Shown: positions 43,901 through 50,640 of the stretch, one piece after another
Layout: every line of letters starts with the position of its first letter
Numbering within the stretch: position 1 is the stretch's first letter
From: Pseudoips prasinana
Taxonomy: Eukaryota; Arthropoda; Insecta; Lepidoptera; Nolidae
Direction: 5' to 3'
NCBI GenBank assembly: GCA_951640165.1
Contig: OX621243.1
Location: 806,001-870,000 of the forward strand
DNA: 64,000 bases
Translations under genes and position numbers: made by a program
Notes under the pieces: generated by a model
Databases searched by the model: none
The model's input: the letters and a program-made list of their open reading frames with translations, nothing else
What the model was told of the DNA's origin: nothing

Positions 43901-43995
43901 GGGCGCTGCTGGCGCTGCGGGGGCTGCACGCGGCGGCGCTGGGGCTGGCCGCGCTCGCCATGTACGCCGTGCTCGCGCAGCAGATTGCGCTCTAA
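28920..43995 (+). CDS. TMEM147: TMEM147 orthologue, five exons, 229 aa
   Basis: Coding exons are 28920-28996, 29069-29210, 31985-32107, 40810-40983 and 43822-43995. All junctions use GT-AG and keep phase. The product begins [20 protein letters not shown] and contains [40 protein letters not shown] and [15 protein letters not shown]. These match human TMEM147 along its length (human is 224 aa). TMEM147 is a seven-span ER membrane protein. With NOMO and nicalin it forms the BOS complex of the Sec61 multipass translocon, helping insert multispan proteins. Introns are 72, 2774, 8702 and 2838 bp. Intron 3 holds nested transposons and intron 4 is two tandem arrays. Exons 4 and 5 are extremely GC-rich, unlike exons 1-3. 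Confidence 0.93.
29069..29210 (+). CDS. TMEM147: TMEM147 exon 2
   Basis: TTTTAG acceptor, then [20 protein letters not shown] and [12 protein letters not shown], spanning the second membrane segment. The exon ends at a GTATGT donor in phase 0. The 67-codon ORF overlapping here in another frame is a shadow. Confidence 0.92.
29420..29990 (+). repeat. Dispersed intronic repeat with TTAGG run
   Basis: 29,420-29,730 matches 56,345-56,665, sharing CCTGAATTTGAGTTA, GTACTAAGTGATAAA-like and CATTGCTTTCGTGTTTAGAA. At 29,766 GGTTAGGTTAGGTTAG follows, the insect telomere motif in three copies. A GC-rich block (GCCGCGGTAGCGGCCGCCGA) comes next. Confidence 0.6.
30433..30534. repeat. Hairpin, ~40-bp arms, in TMEM147 intron 2
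   Basis: GGTTCTACATAGC and AGATTTATATGAATAACT pair with AGTTATTCATATAAATCT and GCTATGTAGAACC, leaving a loop of about 20 bases and few mismatches. Confidence 0.7.
31985..32107 (+). CDS. TMEM147: TMEM147 exon 3
   Basis: After a TTACAG acceptor, 41 codons read [20 protein letters not shown] through GWASAE, matching the human KASVDVADLIG...GWATAE region. It ends at GTTTGT in phase 0. Directly downstream starts the LINE-filled intron 3. Confidence 0.93.
32158..32513 (+). pseudogene. Host LINE RT, first segment
   Basis: Reads [36 protein letters not shown] and [18 protein letters not shown] palm blocks of a non-LTR element. It is cut by the mariner at the TA following the IYI codons; the protein continues after the mariner with NDLPYY. 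The FADD block sits in the next segment. Confidence 0.88.
32516..33803 (+). mobile_element. Cecropia-like mariner, copy 2 (1,288 bp)
   Basis: Same TIRs as copy 1, with TA on both sides (32,514-32,515; 33,804-33,805). Removing the element and one TA restores the LINE frame LIYINDL. A G-to-A difference lies in its left TIR relative to copy 1. The transposase ORF is intact. Confidence 0.96.
32706..33725 (+). CDS. Mariner transposase, DD34D, intact (339 aa)
   Basis: The protein is identical to the transposase at 22,891 except for one extra Lys (FFKKGINK) near the C-terminus. That Lys sits in the usual context, so the other copy probably carries the deletion. It has the WVPHEL motif and the three catalytic Asp residues ([22 protein letters not shown]). 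No disruption is seen. It lies inside intron 3 of TMEM147 on the same strand as the gene. Confidence 0.96.
   Translation: MDTLKIRVIMEYEYRRGSNAAQAARNINDVYGANTTNQRTTCYWFARFRSGNFDLKNEPRGRPKTLVDNDELKAVVEADDTQSTAELAAAFDVSVKTILVHLRQIGKVKKLDKWVPHELNDRQREVRVETCLALLNRHTNEGILNRIVTCDEKWILFDNRKRSASWLDPGSAPKQCPKRKLTPRKVMVTVWWSSAGVIHHSFLPNGVSITADVYCEELSTMMEKLAHLQPALVNRSSPLLLHDNARPHTAQQTVSKLQELGLEALRHPPYSPDLAPTDYYFFQNLDNFLAGKKFNTREAVQNAFEEFVASRPADFFKKGINKLPLRWQRCIDCMGDYFD
33874..37041 (-). mobile_element. RTE-clade LINE, near full length, antisense (3,168 bp)
   Basis: It lies between two copies of CCCTA (33,869-33,873 and 37,042-37,046). Removing the element plus one copy restores the host LINE frame FADDTSL-TFKIN. 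The 3' end is very short and finishes in a TGATGATGATA-type tail directly after the stop codon, as RTE elements do. The 5' end CTGTGTGGTGACGGCC is shared with the copy starting at 63,453. Confidence 0.92.
33885..36952 (-). pseudogene. RTE endonuclease-reverse transcriptase, one frameshift
   Basis: A ~1,020-aa single ORF. The apurinic-type endonuclease comes first ([42 protein letters not shown]). Next is the reverse transcriptase ([72 protein letters not shown]). The RTE-type tail follows ([30 protein letters not shown]). One missing G in the C-run near 34,910 (after AFDSIEIG) shifts the frame. The two parts are otherwise open, so the element is young. It copies its RNA into nicked target DNA. 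Confidence 0.92.
37047..37550 (+). pseudogene. Host LINE RT, third segment
   Basis: [20 protein letters not shown] and [15 protein letters not shown] are followed, after a shift near 37,290, by [20 protein letters not shown] and [17 protein letters not shown] second shift near 37,480 leads into [18 protein letters not shown], which breaks off at the DD41D transposon. The first shift looks like a short deletion between QW and KLSG. Confidence 0.85.
37551..38866 (+). mobile_element. DD41D Tc1/mariner-superfamily transposon (1,316 bp)
   Basis: Perfect 24-bp TIRs begin CAGGGTGGGCCAATAATTTT. TA flanks both ends (37,549-37,550; 38,867-38,868). Excision restores the host LINE reading SPYIYENLL. It encodes one transposase with a frameshift. 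Confidence 0.94.
37666..38761 (+). pseudogene. DD41D transposase, frameshifted
   Basis: The N-terminal HTH begins [20 protein letters not shown] and includes [15 protein letters not shown]. The catalytic domain follows: [50 protein letters not shown] count 41 residues between the second and third Asp (DD41D), the spacing reported for rosa-type elements. Full length would be about 363 aa. The seven bases CAGGAGA occur twice in tandem at 38,044-38,057, giving a +1 shift after LQIVQE. Apart from this duplication the ORF is intact. Family name is inferred from spacing only. Confidence 0.9.
38869..39165 (+). pseudogene. Host LINE RT, C-terminal segment
   Basis: [20 protein letters not shown] then, after a shift near 38,990, [20 protein letters not shown] and a stop after LIDESAWD. 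Its C-terminus differs from that of the 22-25 kb LINE, so it belongs to a related but distinct family. Confidence 0.82.
39230..39735 (+). pseudogene. RTE-like LINE C-terminal fragment
   Basis: An uninterrupted frame reads [54 protein letters not shown] and [16 protein letters not shown], ending with stop at 39,677. This parallels the tail of the RTE at 33,885 ([12 protein letters not shown]). A short 3' UTR ends in ATTATTATTATATTTTATT. It is strongly 5'-truncated. Confidence 0.82.
39905..40545 (-). pseudogene. Non-LTR RT fragment, minus strand
   Basis: The minus strand reads [56 protein letters not shown] and [14 protein letters not shown], clearly an RT palm. It is decayed and contains a 49-bp palindrome (40,316-40,364) that duplicates its own sequence in reverse. 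Different from the other LINE families in this intron. Confidence 0.75.
40573..40745 (-). mobile_element. RTE-type LINE 3' scrap before TMEM147 exon 4
   Basis: ACATCATGTCAGCCGAACAG and AAAACCTCCCCCAAATAG resemble the 3' end at 33,880-33,930 of the RTE. It ends about 65 bases upstream of exon 4. Confidence 0.5.
40810..40983 (+). CDS. TMEM147: TMEM147 exon 4
   Basis: Acceptor ACGCAG, then 58 codons including [15 protein letters not shown] and [10 protein letters not shown], ending at GTAACG. Its last 93 bases are copied seven times immediately downstream. It is the only copy preceded by the conserved exon start and a splice acceptor. Confidence 0.93.
40891..41828 (+). repeat. Tandem array A, 130-bp unit, exon 4/donor junction
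   Basis: Unit starts (GAGTCCAACG or GAGTCCGACG) fall at 40,891, 41,021, 41,151, 41,281, 41,411, 41,541, 41,671 and, partial, 41,801. Each full unit is the last 93 bases of TMEM147 exon 4, its GTAACG donor and 37 intron bases. The first unit is the real exon end. Only a handful of substitutions distinguish the copies. Reading past the true donor gives [12 protein letters not shown] then a stop. Confidence 0.95.
41829..43899 (+). repeat. Tandem array B, 109-bp unit, acceptor/exon 5 junction
   Basis: Eighteen head-to-tail 109-bp units start at TTGTGACGAGTCGGTCTGTT and appear identical by eye. A nineteenth begins at 43,791 and runs into the real exon 5. Each holds 31 intron bases with a GTGTACAG acceptor, the first 65 bases of exon 5 and 13 further bases (AGTGTGTAGCACG). 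Array A passes into array B without spacer at 41,828/41,829. Confidence 0.95.
43822..43995 (+). CDS. TMEM147: TMEM147 exon 5 (stop codon)
   Basis: GTGTACAG acceptor, then [20 protein letters not shown] and [20 protein letters not shown], ending QQIAL and TAA. It aligns with the last membrane spans of human TMEM147. The first 65 bases of this exon are the ones amplified 18 times upstream. Only this copy continues into the full exon. Confidence 0.93.
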   Translation: MWSLLALSPYRALLEEALGGALGLGAWALLALRGLHAAALGLAALAMYAVLAQQIAL

Positions 43996-44172
43996 GTCCT
44001 ATTTAACATTAACTTCTCTAATCGTATTAGAACGAACATTCCGGCGCATTTTGGCCTCGAGAACATTCAGAAGTTAAATGGGTTATAAATATTAGGGGGT
44101 ATAGCGGAGTGTTTTAAGTTATTCGTATATTATGTAAGCGATTGTGTGCGTTACTATATGAGTTGAGAAATG

Positions 44173-44178
44173 AATAAA
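44173..44178 (+). terminator. TMEM147: TMEM147 polyadenylation signal
   Basis: AATAAA lies 178 bases after the stop codon and is followed by T-rich sequence. It is the first canonical signal downstream. Confidence 0.65.
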
Positions 44179-44179
44179 A

Positions 44180-45080
44180 TTTTGTTGATTATCCTTTCAT
44201 TTATTGTTTTTCCGTTTCCTTGTATACATGGTAGCTTTACTCAGTCCATTTTTATTATTATCTTTTTGACAGCCTGAAAGTAGTAAAAGTAACCTATTTG
44301 ATTTGAAATAATAATCGATTTTATTTAAGCAGACCTTCAATCGATTTAATGCTGTCCTGTCCTGTAGGTACATATTTAATTAGGTTTATCATATGATTGA
44401 TTAATCTTATTTTAAGATCTTTTTTATGGTCTGTGGTGGTTTATTATGCACTTCACTTAGTAGGCGTTACCCGACAATAAACTACGACATTACTGCAGTA
44501 CATTTTTACGAAATGGTAATTCATAAGCGAGAGCTATCAAAAAGATAATAAACCAAATGACAGAACATAAGTGGGGAATGCCAGTTAATGGTAGGTAGGT
44601 ACTAATATCTTGCAATTTTGTAAAATCTAAGCAAGCAAATTATCGTTGCTAAATTAGTTTAGGACCAGCTTCCCAAGGCCCATGTTTGTAGCAAAGGAAA
44701 ATTTGGTAAGGATATTGTACGTCTATCAGTGCAACGCTTAAACGCTGGGGTGTCTAATATAATAGCGAACTTGCCTTCCTTTCTTGGTTGAATATAATTA
44801 TTCATACTCATCATACCAGAATTTAACAGTTTTTGAAAATAAAACAATGCCCGGATGCGTCTTTTTCCGTGTTGGCCTTGGCGCCAAAACTCCAGCCATA
44901 CTATTCAAAGTGGTAGCAAAGATATGTGGTAGACCGTAATGTGGTCAGCTTTCTGGGTACGTTTTCCCATGACCTTAGTTCGGAGGAAATGAGGAATAAT
45001 GTGACGCCGCGCCGCGCCCTCTAAATTTAGTTAGAAACAAAAAATAACTATTTTGGAAGAAGTAACAGTGCGATCTGATC
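44180..45080. other. Gene-free stretch
   Basis: AT-rich sequence downstream of TMEM147. A 62-codon minus ORF has no motif. Confidence 0.45.
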
Positions 45081-45084
45081 TTTA

Positions 45085-45270
45085 AATAGGCAGAGCCTGT
45101 ACTATGGCGACCAGACAACTGATAAACATACTTATAAATACATATCTACATATTATAGATAAATTACACCCAGACACAAAAAATAATCGTGCTCATCACA
45201 CAAAGATTTCTCCTGGGTGACAATTGAACCTACGGCTTCTGTTTCCCTATATACCTAACTATGCTCTGTG
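45085..45270 (-). repeat. Decayed SINE B, minus strand
   Basis: AGCCTGTACTATGGCGACCA, CATACTTATAAATACATA and TCGTGCTCATCACACAAAGA follow the order of the SINE at 6531-6796. The B box is degraded (CTGGGTGACAATTGAACC). Confidence 0.6.
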
Positions 45271-45305
45271 AATCCAACTATTATCTATGAATCAAACTGT
45301 GAAAG

Positions 45306-45345
45306 TTGAAGTCGACTTCAAATCAAGTTTGAAGTCGACTTCAAA
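45306..45345. repeat. Two tandem 16-18 bp palindromes
   Basis: TTGAAGTCGACTTCAA occurs at 45,306-45,321 and again, as TTTGAAGTCGACTTCAAA, at 45,328-45,345. Each is a perfect dyad. Confidence 0.8.
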
Positions 45346-45639
45346 CTTTGTAAAGTACCTACGCTTTGGTTTGTAGAAGTTAGTGTTGCCAGGTCAAATG
45401 ATTTTTCAGATCTATGGAGTAAGTATATTAAACTAGTTAGGTATTTGTTAATTAAATCTAGGTACTGAAGTTATCAATCATATCCTGTTTTTAAATTTTT
45501 ACTAATTTGATCCATTTATAACTTTCCCTAACTTGTAAATAAAGTTTAGACTCAAAATCTATACAAAGTGATCAGGATGGACTAGAAGACTAATAATGTG
45601 ATATAAAAAAAACTTGTGTGTACTTATGTACACGCGTTA

Positions 45640-45945
45640 GAAGTTATACTTCTTAATATACAACTTGAACATAGTTATCAATTTTCATACCACCTAGAAC
45701 TAACGTCATGCTGTAATTTTTACGATGCGCGCGCATCGTAAAAATTCACTCTCATACATTTTCATACCACCTGGAACTAACTTCATGCTGTTATTTTTAC
45801 GATGCGCGCGCATCGTAAAAATTCACTCTCATACCACCTAGAACTAACTCCATGCTGTTAAATTTTTTGGTGTCGGTGTGCGCGCGCATTGTAAAAATTC
45901 ACTCTCATCATTTTTCTCCATCGCGCCAAAAGAAGTATAACTTCA
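45640..45945. mobile_element. Palindrome-rich MITE
   Basis: GAAGTTATACTTCTT at the left is inverted at the right end (AAGAAGTATAACTTC). Inside are three tandem units of about 75 bp, each starting near ATACCACCTAGAACTAAC. Two contain the perfect 28-bp palindrome TTTTTACGATGCGC plus its complement (45,717-45,744 and 45,794-45,821). The third is decayed. No coding sequence. Confidence 0.7.
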
Positions 45946-45974
45946 ACAAGACGCAATAAAAAAACAACAACGAC

Positions 45975-46018
45975 ACAGCAAGCAACAGTCAACATATATG
46001 TTGACTGTTGCTTGCTGT
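45975..46018. repeat. Perfect 44-bp palindrome
   Basis: ACAGCAAGCAACAGTCAACA followed by TA and then its exact reverse complement, with no loop. It lies 30 bases after the MITE. Confidence 0.9.
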
Positions 46019-46257
46019 TTGCTGAGCTTTGGTGTTATAAGTACATGATGTGGTGTAAATTAGGCTTGAGATTGGCGACCGATACATTGTTAAAAAAAAT
46101 ATTTACATTTCTTAGAAACGCCATTCTTCAATTCTAGGAACAGTATCCTATGTCTAATAAATGGTCAGTCTCGTTATGCGGTAAGCAATAAAAAAGCTAT
46201 TACTCGTTGCATGTGTCAATTTCTGCTACTTAAGACACGTTTGAGGTAAGTCTTAAT

Positions 46258-46445
46258 AGATAGATAGATAGAGTACACTTTATTGCACCAAAAGAAACAA
46301 TACATGACTTACAAATAAGCAAATACAGGTACAATCGGCGGTCTTATCGCTTTGTAGCAATCTCTTCCAGACAACCGTTGGGTGGACAAGGAAAACAGTA
46401 AGTTAGAAAAGGCAGTAGTTGTAAGTGTACAGTCAAGTATTCAAA
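46258..46445 (-). mobile_element. LINE 3' end, minus strand
   Basis: After ATAGATAGATAGATAG comes TACACTTTATTGCACCAAAA, then GGCGGTCTTATCGCTTTGTA and CAATCTCTTCCAGACAACC. This resembles a very common lepidopteran retroelement 3' end read in reverse. Confidence 0.5.
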
Positions 46446-46973
46446 GTTATGTACTTATATACAATTTACATAAACATACTGTGTGACTCATTGGTGTGAG
46501 TCACGTCCAATTTCACACTGCCATATTCTGTCTCCATTTTCTTGACGTACATTGTGGAAGCAAATTCGACGACTTAATTAGCTGGCTACAGACATCACAC
46601 ACTTCAATTACTCCATAACTATACTGATATAAGATTGGCATTCGATAAATTTATTCCTATCTACACATACTAAGTTAACTTGACTAGACCCTAGTAATGA
46701 ACTCTGATTAGGTGTCATATAGATAAAGTTAAAAGTGCCCCACTACAGTTTGTAACTAAATGTTTAAGTGTTGCTTTATCATAAATCTATTATAAAGTTA
46801 ATTGCCCATCTGTCTTGTATATACTTACTTATATTATTTCTACCTATAGATCTCTGTAGTTTATTTTTCATATCTCACTCCTTTGACTTCAAATACATCT
46901 TAACCTCCTATTTCTGTCTAGTTTTCTGTTCACCCTCTCTTTGTTTTCAGCCCATCCTCATTCACCTCACATC
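46446..46973 (+). other. Probable LINE 5' region before ORF1
   Basis: No gene. It precedes the LINE ORF1 at 46,974 and may be its 5' UTR, but the 5' boundary cannot be set because no second copy is in the window. Confidence 0.4.
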
Positions 46974-48371
46974 ATGCAGACCCGAAGCATGGCTGCAACT
47001 CAAGTAGCTGAACATAAGTTGAAATCAGCTCTCAAGGACTTACAGACATACCGAGATCAGTGTCATAAACTTGAACAGGAGCATGAGGAGAATGAGGTAG
47101 AGATAAAAAGGGTCATTGATAGTAAAACACCACTGAAGAGAGAACTTGTGAAACTCAACCACCAACTAGAGTCTACTATTGAAGAGCGAGACAGACTGCA
47201 TGCGGAGACAGAGTCTTTTGATAAGTGTAGAGTGTTATATGAAGAAGCACTGTTCAAAATTAGAGATCTTGAATTAGAATTAATTAATTGTAATGAGAAG
47301 TTGTCAAATTATGTAAAAAACACAACTTGTCCAGTAGCTTCCATTAATCAGAGCTTGTATGACGAGTTGGCCAGTCCGGTGGATCTCCCTATTAATACAA
47401 CGGTGACCATTGATTTGACTGGCGATGACTGTGTAGACTGCCAGCCAAGCGTTAATTCCGTAAGTAGTGACAAGCTAAAACAATATATACTTGAACTAAG
47501 TAAAGAACGTAGGGCATTATTAAACAAATTAGAAAATTATGAAATTAAATTAGAGGATAGCAAACTAATTTATGAAAAAGATACTCAGTATTTGCTTTCT
47601 GAGATAAAAACTCTTGAGAAGTCCCTAGCAATCTCATATCACAGTTTCCAGTCATACAAAAATGAAATGCAATTGCTAGCTGGAAAGTGTAATCCTGAAA
47701 GCAATAGGACATTGGAACCGATTAACACCAGTAGTGCAGTAGTGGAGTCATACACACAGCTGGGATCAGAGTCACCAGTATCTTCACAAAATGACAATAC
47801 TAAACATAGCTCCATACTGTATTCCGATGCAATGGGTAAGGGCCTTGGTACCTTGCTTTGTAATAAGCTGAGTTGTTCCTTTGTCAACTATTGTATGCCA
47901 GGATTACATTATAAAGATATAATAGATAAATTAATTCAGAATAAACACAGTGCCAAATCATGTATAACTCTAATGGTAGGAAATTGTAAGAACTTAAAGA
48001 AAAAAGACATTACAGATAGTTTCACTAAGATGTTAGAATTAGACTGTAATAAGATAATATTGTGTGCCTTCCCCTATGTGTCCAATGTGCCTGATAGTAC
48101 AAATAATTATATCCACAAGCTAAATATGCACCTACAGTTTTTGGTTAGCCATTATAGTAAAAAATTTATATTTTTGGACACAAATAGTTTTATAGATTCT
48201 TGTAGGGTAACCATGAGTACAGTTACTGTCTCAAGAAAATTTTTGAACATACTTGCAACTTTAGTAGCGGCACATATTAACTCAGTCATAAGTGGTATGA
48301 CGAAGTCACTTTTTATACCATCTTCTAGTAATGTTATTAAAATCAATTTAGTTAGTAGTTTAAACATGTAA
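46974..48371 (+). CDS. LINE ORF1 protein: coiled coil plus SGNH-like domain (465 aa)
   Basis: Intact ORF starting MQTRSMAATQVAEHK; a longer reading would need a non-ATG start. Residues ~5-120 are charged heptad-like coiled coil (KLKSALKDLQTYRDQCHKLE). A second coiled segment covers ~170-235. From ~285 a region reads ILYSDAMGKGLGTLL, CMPGLHYKDIID, ITLMVGNCKN and CAFPYVSNVPDSTNNYI. This is laid out like the SGNH/esterase domain of CR1-type ORF1 proteins, though the usual GDS serine motif is altered. Such proteins bind element RNA. No CCHC knuckles are seen. ORF2 begins two bases after the stop. Confidence 0.75.
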   Translation: MQTRSMAATQVAEHKLKSALKDLQTYRDQCHKLEQEHEENEVEIKRVIDSKTPLKRELVKLNHQLESTIEERDRLHAETESFDKCRVLYEEALFKIRDLELELINCNEKLSNYVKNTTCPVASINQSLYDELASPVDLPINTTVTIDLTGDDCVDCQPSVNSVSSDKLKQYILELSKERRALLNKLENYEIKLEDSKLIYEKDTQYLLSEIKTLEKSLAISYHSFQSYKNEMQLLAGKCNPESNRTLEPINTSSAVVESYTQLGSESPVSSQNDNTKHSSILYSDAMGKGLGTLLCNKLSCSFVNYCMPGLHYKDIIDKLIQNKHSAKSCITLMVGNCKNLKKKDITDSFTKMLELDCNKIILCAFPYVSNVPDSTNNYIHKLNMHLQFLVSHYSKKFIFLDTNSFIDSCRVTMSTVTVSRKFLNILATLVAAHINSVISGMTKSLFIPSSSNVIKINLVSSLNM

Positions 48372-48373
48372 GC

Positions 48374-48533
48374 ATGACAATAGAGAAGTGTCATAACTTT
48401 CTAATTCTATCACATCAAAATATAAACCGCTTCTCTAGCAAAATTCTAGACATAGAACTTTTTAATGAAAAGTATGAAATAGATATCCTTTGTTCAATTG
48501 TTTTATATAAATGTGTTACGTGAACTATCTGTA
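48374..48533 (+). pseudogene. LINE ORF2 start, internally deleted
   Basis: MTIEKCHNFLILSHQNINRF and SSKILDIELFNEKYEIDILC match the opening of an endonuclease-RT ORF2 (the HQN...SK pattern before DILC). After about 43 residues, near 48,498, the sequence jumps to the family 3' UTR and stops. All endonuclease and RT catalytic blocks are lost. Confidence 0.75.
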
Positions 48534-49189
48534 AATGATTGCTATCATATACTTCATTTTAAATTATTGACTCTGTCTCAAAATGAATAATGTTATTGTT
48601 TCGAAGTTTTTCTTTAGTATACCTAAATATAATCTAAAATAATAAGCATTCAGACAACCGATCGAGCATATATTGTGTTTGCCTACTAAATAATTACTCT
48701 AATTGGACCAAATCCCGTGTTCATGCCCGCTTGAGTATGTTTCGCCGGACCGTCTCAACTGGGTCGTGTTGAAACCGGTAGTAGATGAACCCACTTAGTT
48801 TGTTTCGCTGGGTCTTCTCAGTTGGGGCGCATTGGATCTGGTGGTAGCATTAAAGCGCGACCGTCGTTATTAACACAAGGTCCGTCATAATAATAATACC
48901 TTTAATATAGACAGAACCATTGACAATATGTAGTAAAAATATTAGATTTAAACTAGATAATTAAACATAATCTCTTGACAATAACTTGATACGAGCTAGC
49001 TAAATATCATTGCTGTAATAAAATAAATTTTATAAATGTTTTCATACAATATGTACCTAAATATCTATGTTACTAGAAATAATATCTAATGTATACAACT
49101 ATATTACTACAAACATGTTCTGACTATTTACAAGCGCTTTTTTAAAGTCTACATGAATAAAAACCTTTTTTATATTTATTTATTTATTA

Positions 49190-50157
49190 TACTTATATTT
49201 TAAATACTAATAATACTATACTATACATACAAAATATTATACATCTATTCAATTAAGGAGTTTTGAAAAAGGAGGTTACAAAAAGCAGTTAAGAGATAAA
49301 AAACATAAATTATGAAGATGATTTAAAGCGATAAAAAGTGTTTTGTTAAAGAAATTTTGAATGAGGTCAGAGTTTGTGCACGTCTTATTTCTACAGGAAG
49401 TAAATTCCATAGCCGAGCTGCTTGGACAGAAAAAGATTTATCATAAAAATCTGTAGAGTGCACTGGAATATGTAGTTTTAAGTTCTCTGATGATCTCAAA
49501 GACCTAGAATGTGTATCACAAACGAATTCAATCCGTTGCTTAAGGTAAACAGGAGCTGTTGGATTAAACAAAATATTGTAAAGGAGACAAAGTATGTGAG
49601 AATTACGGCAAAGTCGGATTGGTAACCACTCGAGTTTTTTACGACATTCGGTGACGTGATCGTATTTGCGGAGTCCAAATACGAATCTAATACAGAAATT
49701 TTGGAGGCGCTCGAGTTTATCAAGTTTGTCCTCTGTAAGGTCAAGATAACTGGCAGCAGCATAGTCAAGGATGGGAGAAAGAAGAGATTGAGCTAGTGCA
49801 ATTTTAGTGGCGGTTGGAAGGAAATTACGCATTCTTCGCAAGAAGCCTGCTGCCGCATATAATTTGCGACTAGTTTGCTCAAGCTGTAGACCCCATGAAA
49901 AAGTTTTGTCGAAGTAAACCCCCAGATTTCTTACCTTATCACTAAAAGGTATTAAAGTATTATTAAAGATAATCTGGGGGATCTGCGACCAGTTGACCTT
50001 GGATATCATGCGTGAACTACCAATTACAATAACCTGGGTTTTAATGGGGTTCACCGTAAGACCATGTTCCGCACTCCATTGACTTATCTATCCGGCCTAA
50101 GTCATTATTGATGATACTAATTGCTTCACTAAGTCGTCTACGGATGCCTGAGTATAA
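49190..50157 (-). pseudogene. LINE RT thumb and C-terminal part
   Basis: The minus strand reads LSEAISIINNDLGRIDK, then after a four-base insertion near 50,084 EHGLTVNPIKTQVIVIGSSR. It continues VRNLGVYFDKTFSWGLQ, ILDYAAASYLDLTEDKLDKL, RLWNLLPVEIRRAQTL and a stop after KHFLSL. The upstream RT core lies beyond the inserted transposon at 53,653-53,885. Its tail meets the tail of the plus-strand LINE at about 49,185. Confidence 0.85.
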
Positions 50158-50640
50158 AGAACAATGGGCAAAAATGTATGGAACGTGGTACCCGCTCCAA
50201 TAGTCCTCATTAATATATCATTGAATAGACATTTTGATGCAGAAAAACGTCTACCATGGCGCCTGTCCCTATTCATGTTTGGAAAGCAGTAATCTCACTA
50301 TCTATACTTATTATTATAAAGCTTTAATCTCAGGAACTGCTAGTCCGATTTAAAAAATTCTTTCAGTGTTAGATAGCCCATTTATTGAGGAAGGCTATAA
50401 GCTATATATCATCGCTACGCTACGACTAAAAGGAGCCGAGCAGCAGGGGTGAAACCACGGGGAACAGCTTGTGTTTTATAAATGATGAAGAATTTATTAC
50501 AAACTACTTATATAAGTAAAATAAAGCTAGAATAACATGATATAACACATTTAGGATTCTATTATTAAAAGAAGTAAGAAAACAAGCATTCTTTAAATAC
50601 AAAACATATATTTTATCAATAAGTGAGTAGATTTAAAACA

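Larger units (their letters stand above)
46974..49180 (+). mobile_element. ORF1-only deletion derivative of a CR1/Jockey-type LINE
   Basis: ORF1, the first ~125 bases of ORF2, then the 3' UTR and TTTATTTATTTA tail. From about 48,510 it is colinear with the 3' UTR following the RT remnant at 22,440 on the other strand. This ties ORF1 and that RT to one family. Confidence 0.8.

Noticed and set aside
43558..43961. Minus-strand Gln/Pro/Arg-rich ORFs of 61-123 codons across array B
   Set aside because: They are reverse readings of the 109-bp units covering exon 5; composition simply mirrors the GC-rich repeat.
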